Origin: Micromonospora noduli
GTDB lineage: Bacteria; Actinomycetota; Actinomycetes; Mycobacteriales; Micromonosporaceae
DNA: 64,000 nt
NCBI RefSeq assembly: GCF_003264365.1
Contig: NZ_PYAK01000025.1
Span: 27,971-91,970 of the forward strand
Direction: 5' to 3'
Both the position numbers and the translations under genes were made by a program. The notes below the pieces were generated by a model that was not told where the DNA came from, ran no database searches, and worked only from the letters and a program-made list of their open reading frames with translations. Numbering within the stretch: position 1 is the stretch's first letter; each line of letters starts with the position of its first letter. Of the stretch, positions 42,043 to 48,743 are shown in pieces.

Positions 42043-43527
42043 TCATCGAAGGACACCCGGGGACGCCCCGTCACCAGGGCCCCACGGATCGTCATCCTCA
42101 GTCAACCACGACGAGTGCTCGGAGCCGGTGCCGCCACCGTGCCCGGCGCCGCCCGCGCCGCCCATCATGCCGCCGCCCATCATTCCGGCACCGCCGACGC
42201 CCGCACCACGCGCGCCGCCCGCCATCCCGGCGCCGCCGGCGGCCTGGGCCGTGCGCAACGCGTTCGCCGCGCTCGTCATCGGCGGCAGTTTTCCGTTGCC
42301 GCCACCCACCATGCCGGGGATGCCGCCCACGCCGATCCCGGCACCGCCGCCGAGGCCACCGCCGGCACCGCCGCCGATCCCGCCGGCCGAGCCGACGCCG
42401 GCACCGCCTCCGAAACCGCCGCCGGCGCCACCAAGACCGGCGCTGCCGACCCCGCCGCCGCCGATGCCGCCACCCAGGCCGCCGACCCCGCCAGGGGTGG
42501 CGCCAGCCAGACCGCTGCTGTAGCCGGCGTCGCCGTCGGTGTAGCCCGGCAAGCTGGAGCCCGTCGACGGTGACGTGAGCTGACCCGTGCCGCCGGTGGG
42601 CGAGCCATCGCCGAGCCCACCGGGCTTGGTCGGGGAGAACGGGTCGACGGTGGACGTCGGACCGCCCGTGTCACCGATGCCCGGCGGCCTGCTGCCTATC
42701 GTGGGGCCACCACCGATGTCGGGCTTCCCGCCGATTTCGCCACTGCCGATGTCGGGCCGCCCCGACGGGGGGACCCGGGGGTCGCGACGGAGGTCATCCT
42801 CGACGATTCCACTTTCCGGCCTGTTCACGGTGAGCTTCGGACGCTCGGTGTAGACCGCCTGGGGCAGCGGCGCCATCGCGGTGTTCGCCGCGTTCTGATT
42901 GTCCCGGTACCAGTTGTCCAGGTGGGCTCCGGTGTCCCACCAGCCGCCCCGCTTCTGGTCACCGGCCTGACCGTCGACCTTCATCGTCGCTTCCAGGTCG
43001 TCGGCCTTGTCACGAAACGCGCCATCGGCGTACGAGCCGGGGTTGCTCTGGTAGTCCTTGCGCAGCGCGGCGAGGAACCCCGACGAGCTCTCGCCGTCGC
43101 GGGCATCGTCGAGCTCGGTGCCGTTGGGCAGGCTCCACTCGTTGAAGCCGAAGTCGTCCATCAGCGGAATCGGGATCGTGGAGACCGACTTGCGGATGTC
43201 GCCCTCGATCCGCGTCAACGCGCCACTGACGTTCGTCGCGTCGGTGATCAGATCCTCGATCTGCTTGCCGATCTTGCCCAGGTGCTCGCGGTACGCGTCA
43301 CCACCGCCGCCCTTCCAACCGGCGAGCATCCCGGGCAGACCGCCGACGTGCGGGCGTTCCTGGCCCGTCGCGATCGGGCCGACGAACGAACGACCGACGA
43401 GCGCGTCCCGCAGTTGTTGCAGGCCGCTGGAGAGGTTGCTCCAGCCGGCTCCGACCGATCCGACCGTTTCCGGGTCCGCGGAGAGCGTCACCTCACGGAC
43501 GCACCGCTCCCAGGTTCCTCCAGCCAT
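42043..43527 (-). CDS. Gly-rich WXG100-like type VII secretion substrate
   Basis: A 494-residue protein. The first 110 residues are WXG100/PPE-like helices with W71 in GWKGGGGDAYREHLGKI, the middle is Pro/Asp/Gly-rich, and residues 300-460 are a glycine repeat region (GGLGGGIGGGGVG...) reminiscent of PE/PPE tails. The C-terminus SSWLTEDDDPWG is a motif I associate with actinobacterial type VII substrates. It lies 10 bases downstream of the WXG-like gene and 10 bases upstream of the mycosin, so all three are one operon. ATG at 43527 after GAGGGGGAC. Likely exported, role unknown. Confidence 0.82.
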   Translation of the reverse strand: MAGGTWERCVREVTLSADPETVGSVGAGWSNLSSGLQQLRDALVGRSFVGPIATGQERPHVGGLPGMLAGWKGGGGDAYREHLGKIGKQIEDLITDATNVSGALTRIEGDIRKSVSTIPIPLMDDFGFNEWSLPNGTELDDARDGESSSGFLAALRKDYQSNPGSYADGAFRDKADDLEATMKVDGQAGDQKRGGWWDTGAHLDNWYRDNQNAANTAMAPLPQAVYTERPKLTVNRPESGIVEDDLRRDPRVPPSGRPDIGSGEIGGKPDIGGGPTIGSRPPGIGDTGGPTSTVDPFSPTKPGGLGDGSPTGGTGQLTSPSTGSSLPGYTDGDAGYSSGLAGATPGGVGGLGGGIGGGGVGSAGLGGAGGGFGGGAGVGSAGGIGGGAGGGLGGGAGIGVGGIPGMVGGGNGKLPPMTSAANALRTAQAAGGAGMAGGARGAGVGGAGMMGGGMMGGAGGAGHGGGTGSEHSSWLTEDDDPWGPGDGASPGVLR

Positions 43528-43537
43528 GACGTCCCCC

Positions 43538-43978
43538 TCAGGCCGTGTACGGGTAGGTGGGTGCACCGCTGGCAGTGGGCGGCGGCGCCGCCGACTCCAG
43601 CAGCCGCTCGATCTCCTTGCCGTTGGCGCCGTTGCGCGCCTCGGTGTCGCGGAACGCCTTGGCGATCTCCTCGGTGCCCTCCTTGAGCGCGGCGAGCTTC
43701 TGGGAGAGCGTGGTGAGGTGCGCTTCCATGTTCACCGTTGACGCCTCCAGGGCCCGCCACTGCATGACGGCGTCCTCGTACGCGCCGAACGGGGTGCCGT
43801 TCGGGACGGTCTGGGCGTTGTTGCTGTCGCCCTTCATCCGCGTCTTGATGCGTTCCATCTCGTACTTGATGGTGTCGTCGATGTACTGCCTGAGCCGCTC
43901 GACGTACGTGGCGGCGGCGTCCAGGTCCTCGACGCTGACTTGCAGATCGCCGATGCTCGGCGGCGGGATGCTCCCCAT
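43538..43978 (-). CDS. WXG100-like helical protein, type VII secretion associated
   Basis: A 146-residue, almost fully helical protein. Two long helices flank a central turn around MQWRALEAS (residues 72-80), similar to WXG100 hairpins although the exact W-x-G is replaced by W-R-A. The N-terminus is Pro-rich and the C-terminus ends SAPTYPYTA-like and flexible. It is the first gene of the type VII operon and may form a heterodimer with the following WXG-like protein. ATG at 43978 with GGGGGAGGAAT upstream. An inverted repeat sits over its promoter. Confidence 0.78.
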   Translation of the reverse strand: MGSIPPPSIGDLQVSVEDLDAAATYVERLRQYIDDTIKYEMERIKTRMKGDSNNAQTVPNGTPFGAYEDAVMQWRALEASTVNMEAHLTTLSQKLAALKEGTEEIAKAFRDTEARNGANGKEIERLLESAAPPPTASGAPTYPYTA

Positions 43979-44019
43979 GCGATTCCTCCCCCGTCCCCGA
44001 CCCGCCGGGTCGGTCCATG

Positions 44020-44043
44020 TCAGACGCAGCGTATCGAGTCTGA
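44020..44043 (-). promoter_or_regulatory. Inverted repeat over the type VII operon promoter
   Basis: TCAGAC (44020-44025) and GTCTGA (44038-44043) flank 12 bases that contain TACGCT on the minus strand, a candidate -10, 42-65 nt before the ATG at 43978. A repressor binding here would block transcription. Confidence 0.4.
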
Positions 44044-44145
44044 CCTAGTCGAGGCAGCCCCAGCCACCAGCACGTGGTACAGATGGCGGCCGATCTCGCG
44101 GAAGATCCGGTGTGGGGCCAGCGCGCGGGCCGAGCCCGAACAACG

Positions 44146-44176
44146 CCAACGGGCCCGCGAGACGCGGACCCGTTGG
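44146..44176 (-). terminator. Terminator of the TIGR03960 radical SAM gene
   Basis: A 14-bp stem with one mismatch (44146-44159 with 44163-44176), 3-nt loop, 65 nt after the gene's stop. It shows that the radical SAM gene and the type VII cassette are transcribed separately. Confidence 0.65.
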
Positions 44177-44240
44177 GCGACATGTTGTATGTGGAGGGTG
44201 GTGGGTCACCGCCAGCAGGCACCGCCCGAAGGCGGCGCGG

Positions 44241-46241
44241 TCAGGGGTGCGAGTGCGAGTGGCCCGACGGGACCTTCATGCCGTTGCCGCCCAGCGGGGT
44301 GAGCGGCAGAAGCTTCTTGCCGGTGGGGCCGATCTGGATCTCGGTGTCCATCGATGGGCAGACGCCGCAGTCGAAGCAGGGCGTCCACCGGCAGTCGTCC
44401 TGCTCGAACTCGCTGAACGAGTCCTGCCAGTCCTGCCAGAGCCAGTCTTTGTCGAGGCCCGAGTCGAGGTGGTCCCAGGGCAGGACCTCCAGCTCGTCGC
44501 GCTGACGGGTGGTGTACCAGTCGAGGTCCACCCCGAACGCGGGCAGCGTCTCGGCCGCCGCATCCACCCAGCGCTGGTACGAGAAGTGCTCGCTCCACCC
44601 GTCGAACCGGCCGCCGTTCTCCCAGACCTTGCGGATGACCGAGCCGACCCGGCGGTCACCCCTGGAGAGCAGCCCTTCGATGAGCGACGGCTCACCGTCG
44701 TGGTAGCGGTAGCCGATGGCCCGACCCAGCGAGCGGTCCGCGTTGATGGCCTGCTTGAGGATCTTGAGCCGGTGGTCGATGACCTCCGGACGGTCCATCG
44801 CTGCCCACTGGAACGGGGTGTGCGGCTTCGGCACGAACCCGCCGATGGAGACCGTGCAGCGGATGTCCTTGGAGCCGGTCGCGGCCCGGCCGGCCCTGAT
44901 CACCTCGTGGGCCATCTCGGCGATCTCGAGGACGTCTTCGTCGGTCTCGGTGGGCAGGCCGCACATGAAGTAGAGCTTCACCTGCCGCCACCCGTTGGTG
45001 TACGCGGTGACGACCGTACGGATCAGGTCTTCCTTCGACACCATCTTGTTGATGACCTTGCGGATCCGCTCCGACCCGCCCTCCGGGGCGAAGGTCAGGC
45101 CGGTACGCCGCCCGTTGCGGGACAGCTCCTGCGCGAGGTCGATGTTGAAGGCGTCCACCCGGGTCGAGGGCAGCGACAGCGAGACGTTCGTGCCCTCGTA
45201 CTGCTGGGCGAGGCCCGAGCACATGTCGCCGATCTCGGAGTGGTCCGCCGAGGAGAGCGACAGCAGGCCGACCTCGGAGAAGCCGGAGAACTCCAGGCCC
45301 TCGCGAACCATCTGCGCGACAGTGGTGATCGACCGTTCGCGCACCGGGCGGGTGATCATCCCGGCCTGGCAGAACCGGCAACCCCTGGTGCAGCCCCGGA
45401 AGATCTCCACCGCGTACCGCTCGTGCACCGTCTCGGCCAGCGGAACGAGGGGCTTTTTCGGGTACGGCCAGGCGTCCAGGTCCATCGTCGTGCGCTTGTG
45501 CACCCGGAACGGCACGTCCGCCCGGTTCGGTACGACCCGCTGGATCCGGCCGTCCGGCAGGTAGTCGACGTCGTAGAAGCGCGGCACGTAGACGCTCTCG
45601 GTGCGGGCCAGCCGCAGCAGCAGCTCGTCGCGGCCGCCCGGCGAGCCCTCGGCCTTCCACTCCCGGACGATCGCGGTGATCTCCAGGACCGCCTCCTCGC
45701 CGTCGCCGAGCACCGCGGCGTCGATGAAGTCGGCGATCGGCTCCGGGTTGAACGCGGCGTGCCCGCCGGCCACGATCACCGGGTCGGCGTCGGTGCGGTC
45801 GGCGGCCAGCATCGGGATGCCGGCCAGGTCGATCGCGGTGAGCATGTTGGTGTAGCCCAGCTCGGTGGAGAAGGAGATGCCGAACACGTCGAACCCGCGC
45901 ACCGCCCGGTGCGCGTCGACGGTGAACTGCGGCACGCCGTGCTTGCGCATCAGCGTCTCCAGGTCCGGCCAGACCGCGTACGTCCGCTCGGCGAGGGTGT
46001 CGGGCAGCTCGTTGAGCACCTCGTAGAGGATCTGCACGCCCTGGTTGGGCAGGCCCACCTCGTAGGCGTCGGGATACATCAGCGCCCAACGCACGGTGGC
46101 CGCGTCCCAGTCCTTCGTCACCGCACCCAACTCGCCACCGACGTACTGGATGGGCTTGGAGACCTGGGGTAGCAGCGGCTCGAGCTGGGACCACACGGAG
46201 TTGGTCGCGGCCGCGCGCGGCGTCGTGGACGGGGCACTCAT
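44241..46241 (-). CDS. TIGR03960 family B12-binding radical SAM protein
   Basis: A 666-residue enzyme. The N-terminal B12-binding-like domain includes YPDAYEVGLPNQGVQILYEVLNE and FDVFGISFSTELGYTNML; the radical SAM domain carries the cluster motif CTRGCRFC near 283-290 and the GGSER segment; the C-terminal part adds a cysteine-rich stretch CFDCGVCPSMD and a HSHSHP tail. It is the usual partner of TIGR03936 (39639-40451), but here the pair is split. Reaction unknown. ATG at 46241 (MSAPSTT) is preferred; another ATG lies three codons upstream. Confidence 0.93.
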   Translation of the reverse strand: MSAPSTTPRAAATNSVWSQLEPLLPQVSKPIQYVGGELGAVTKDWDAATVRWALMYPDAYEVGLPNQGVQILYEVLNELPDTLAERTYAVWPDLETLMRKHGVPQFTVDAHRAVRGFDVFGISFSTELGYTNMLTAIDLAGIPMLAADRTDADPVIVAGGHAAFNPEPIADFIDAAVLGDGEEAVLEITAIVREWKAEGSPGGRDELLLRLARTESVYVPRFYDVDYLPDGRIQRVVPNRADVPFRVHKRTTMDLDAWPYPKKPLVPLAETVHERYAVEIFRGCTRGCRFCQAGMITRPVRERSITTVAQMVREGLEFSGFSEVGLLSLSSADHSEIGDMCSGLAQQYEGTNVSLSLPSTRVDAFNIDLAQELSRNGRRTGLTFAPEGGSERIRKVINKMVSKEDLIRTVVTAYTNGWRQVKLYFMCGLPTETDEDVLEIAEMAHEVIRAGRAATGSKDIRCTVSIGGFVPKPHTPFQWAAMDRPEVIDHRLKILKQAINADRSLGRAIGYRYHDGEPSLIEGLLSRGDRRVGSVIRKVWENGGRFDGWSEHFSYQRWVDAAAETLPAFGVDLDWYTTRQRDELEVLPWDHLDSGLDKDWLWQDWQDSFSEFEQDDCRWTPCFDCGVCPSMDTEIQIGPTGKKLLPLTPLGGNGMKVPSGHSHSHP

Positions 46242-46348
46242 GATGCCCAAGGGTACGCGTTCGTCCGGCGGCGATCGCGCGCACGCCCGATCGGCGGTGG
46301 TGGCGGCGCGGTACTAACCTCGGATCGGCGCGAGAGGAGATTGCCGCG

Positions 46349-47686
46349 ATGCCGGAGCCCCAGCCGGGAGCACGGCCGGCCGACGGGAGCACCCCGGGCG
46401 CGGAGCCGGAGCGGGACCGGGCGGTCGCCGACGAGCCGACCTCCCCACCCGTCCCCCCGGACCAGCCGGAACCCTCGGACCAGCCAGAACCCCCGGACCA
46501 GCCGGAACCCTCGGACCAGCCGGAACCCCCGGACCACCCGGAGTCCTCGGACCAGCCGGAGTCCTCGGACCAGCCGGAGTCCTCGGACCAGCCGGAGCCT
46601 GCCGCGACCGCGGAGGTCCCGACGCCCAGGTGGAGCGGTTCGGCCCCGGTACCACCGCCGCTGCCCCGCCGACCCGTCTGGGGCGAGTCGGCCGAACCGA
46701 CCCCTCCCCCGCCGGTGGCCGTCGGGCCGCCGGAGCACCAGACACCGGTCGACCCGTGGGCCGGCGTGGACACCGGCGGCTGGGACCTGCCCTCCGCCGA
46801 ACTGCCCCCGCTGCCGCCCACGCTGTCGTATCCGACGCCGCCGGACACCCGGCAGTGGTCCGGGCCGCCCGCTCCTCCGGCCGTATCGCGGGACACCCGG
46901 CAGTGGTCCGGGCCGCCCGCTTCCCCGGCCGGGCCCCACCCGGTGCCGCCGGCCGCCCCGGGCGCACCGCGGGCCATCGGACCCATGGTGCCGGCCAGAC
47001 CGATGTCACCACCCGCACCACCCGCGCCGCCGAAGGTGCCGAAGCAACGCCGGGGCCGGCGATCCACCGCGCCACCGCCATCGGCGCCGCCGGGCTGGCA
47101 GGCCCCCAAGGGGTACGTGCCGGTACCGGTCCGCCGTCGACGCCGCTGGCCGTGGCTGCTGCTGCTCAGCCTGGCCTGCTGCTGTGGCTGCCCCGCCTAC
47201 TACGGGTTCCCGATCTCGGCCCAGTACCCGGCGCGCGCGGCGCTGCCCGTCCAGGTGGACGACCTCAGCCTGCGACAGGACGGCCGCAGCACGGAGACCG
47301 CCAAGAAGTTGGAGGGCGAGGTACGCAAGGAGCACTGGCTCGCCGAGGACACGTTCGCCGGCGTCTACGCCACGACGAGCGGCAAGCGGGTGACGGTCTT
47401 CGGCGGCACCGGCTTCCGGCTGAGCCCGGAGTCGGATGCGGAGGCCGAGATCAGCCGGCTCACCGAGCGGTACGCCCTGGATGCCCCGGAGACCGTGGAC
47501 ACCGGTGTGCGGGGCAGGCACGAACGGTGCGCGGTGGGTAGCGCCGACGGCAGTGCCGTGGTGGTCTGCACGTCGGTCGACCACGGCAGCATCGCCACCG
47601 GCGTGTTCACCCGACTCTCCGTCGCCGACAGTGCCGAACTGCTGGGCACCCTGCGCGCCCAGATCGTCCAACCCGAGCGGGGCTGA
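46349..47686 (+). CDS. Pro-rich single-pass membrane protein with C-terminal extracellular domain
   Basis: A 445-residue protein. Residues 1-255 are disordered, rich in Pro/Glu/Asp, with eight DQPEP(S/P)-type hexapeptide repeats at 38-85. A basic PVRRRRRWPW stop leads to a membrane segment (about 266-285) that contains a cysteine cluster CCCGC, and an extracellular domain of about 150 residues follows. That domain ends RCAVGS...VVVCTSVDHGSIATGVFTRLSVADSAELLGTL, clearly related to the protein at 63218-63904. GAGAGGAG precedes the ATG. Function unknown. The palindrome cluster lies downstream. Confidence 0.82.
   Translation: MPEPQPGARPADGSTPGAEPERDRAVADEPTSPPVPPDQPEPSDQPEPPDQPEPSDQPEPPDHPESSDQPESSDQPESSDQPEPAATAEVPTPRWSGSAPVPPPLPRRPVWGESAEPTPPPPVAVGPPEHQTPVDPWAGVDTGGWDLPSAELPPLPPTLSYPTPPDTRQWSGPPAPPAVSRDTRQWSGPPASPAGPHPVPPAAPGAPRAIGPMVPARPMSPPAPPAPPKVPKQRRGRRSTAPPPSAPPGWQAPKGYVPVPVRRRRRWPWLLLLSLACCCGCPAYYGFPISAQYPARAALPVQVDDLSLRQDGRSTETAKKLEGEVRKEHWLAEDTFAGVYATTSGKRVTVFGGTGFRLSPESDAEAEISRLTERYALDAPETVDTGVRGRHERCAVGSADGSAVVVCTSVDHGSIATGVFTRLSVADSAELLGTLRAQIVQPERG
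46460..46603 (+). repeat. 18-bp coding tandem repeat (DQPEPS-type), eight copies
   Basis: Eight in-frame 18-bp units encode DQPEPS, DQPEPP, DHPESS and DQPESS variants in the disordered tail of the gene at 46349-47686. Copy number is likely to vary between strains. Confidence 0.8.
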
Positions 47687-47764
47687 GCCGCACCCGGGGC
47701 GGCCGGGGTGCGGTGATCCGCACCCGGGGCGTTCGGCCCGCGCGCCCGCACCGGCGGCAACAGT

Positions 47765-47781
47765 CGTGACGTAGCGTCACG
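47765..47781. repeat. Small inverted repeat (CGTGACG/CGTCACG)
   Basis: 7-bp arms around TAG, first of four consecutive palindromes in the convergent intergenic region 47687-47948. Confidence 0.6.
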
Positions 47782-47802
47782 CCATGCCGAGGCCACAAGG
47801 CA

Positions 47803-47854
47803 AAAGGCGGTATACCTCTGAGTCATAAATATGACTCAGAGGTATACCGCCTTT
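47803..47854. terminator. Long palindrome, GGTATACCTC family, copy 2 (bidirectional terminator-like)
   Basis: Perfect 25-bp arms (47803-47827 and 47830-47854) around an AA centre, bounded by AAA and TTT, so each strand reads as a stem followed by T's. It lies between convergent genes and shares its core GGTATACCTCTGAG...TAAATA with the palindrome at 15021-15066. Confidence 0.85.
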
Positions 47855-47856
47855 GA

Positions 47857-47890
47857 GACCGGATGCCTCCCGGCCGGGAGGCACCCGGTC
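47857..47890. repeat. 34-base inverted repeat
   Basis: GACCGG and CCGGTC close a perfect 20-base GC palindrome with one A/C mismatch, abutting the long palindrome. Confidence 0.75.
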
Positions 47891-47915
47891 GGGACCATGC
47901 AGGGCTGTTTCGATA

Positions 47916-47937
47916 CTGCTGGCAGATCTGCCAGCAG
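47916..47937. repeat. Perfect 22-base palindrome centred on AGATCT
   Basis: CTGCTGGCAG and CTGCCAGCAG meet at AT with no loop, 12 bases before the PlsC-like stop codon. A loopless palindrome fits a protein-binding site better than a hairpin. Confidence 0.75.
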
Positions 47938-47948
47938 AGGGCACGCGG

Positions 47949-48638
47949 TCAGGCGTCGCGGGTCGGGTCCGGGTGGGCGCGCGGCGGGGCGTAGCGGGGC
48001 ACGTACTCCTGGCCGGTGAGCTTCTGGATCTCACTCATCAACTCGTCGGTCATCTGCCGCAGCGAGGTGCGGTCGTCCGGTCGGCCGGTGAAGTCCAGCG
48101 GCTTGCCGAATCGAACCGTGATCTTGGCAGTGCCCGGCCGGGGCACCCGGGCACCGATCGGCTGCGCCTTGTCCGTGCCGATCATGCCGACCGGGATGAT
48201 CGGCACGCCGGCCGAGATCGCCAGCCGGGCCGCGCCGGTCCGCCCCCGGTAGAGCTTGCCGTCCGGCGAGCGGGTGCCCTCCGGGTAGACCACCACCAGG
48301 TCACCGCCCTTGAGCGCCGGGATCGCCGCGTCGAACGCGGACAGCGCCGCCCGGCCACCGGCCCGCTCGACCGGGATCGCACCGAGGCCGGTGAGGACGA
48401 ACTTGGAGATCGCACCCTTCACGCCGGTGCCCTTGAAATATTCCGACTTGGCCCAGAACGCCAGGTGCCGGGGCACGACCGTGCCGAGGAACAACTCGTC
48501 GGCCACCGAGAGGTGGTTGCCGGCAAAGACCGCGCCACCGATCTCCGGCACGTGTTCCAGCCCCTCCACGGTCGGGCGGAACGCCAACCGCAGCGTGGGC
48601 GCCACGGTGAGCTTGCCGATGGTGTAGAGCAGGGGCAC
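47949..48638 (-). CDS. 1-acyl-sn-glycerol-3-phosphate acyltransferase (PlsC family)
   Basis: A 229-residue acyltransferase. Block I NHLSVAD gives H42 and D47 of the HX4D catalytic motif, block II is near FKGTGVKGAISKF, block III is VVVYPEGTRSPDGKLYRGRTG, and block IV VPIIPVGMIGT. It transfers an acyl chain in phospholipid synthesis at the inner face of the membrane. The ATG at 48638 gives the standard length. It stands alone between ileS and the palindrome cluster. Confidence 0.92.
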   Translation of the reverse strand: MPLLYTIGKLTVAPTLRLAFRPTVEGLEHVPEIGGAVFAGNHLSVADELFLGTVVPRHLAFWAKSEYFKGTGVKGAISKFVLTGLGAIPVERAGGRAALSAFDAAIPALKGGDLVVVYPEGTRSPDGKLYRGRTGAARLAISAGVPIIPVGMIGTDKAQPIGARVPRPGTAKITVRFGKPLDFTGRPDDRTSLRQMTDELMSEIQKLTGQEYVPRYAPPRAHPDPTRDA

Positions 48639-48743
48639 TGGTCCTCCGGCAGATCAGGTGCGAACAGGCGGTGTCACGGTAGCGGACGCCTCCACACCTC
48701 CCGGACGGAGGTGGTGAGGCGCCCGCACCCTGGCGATGGTCCC

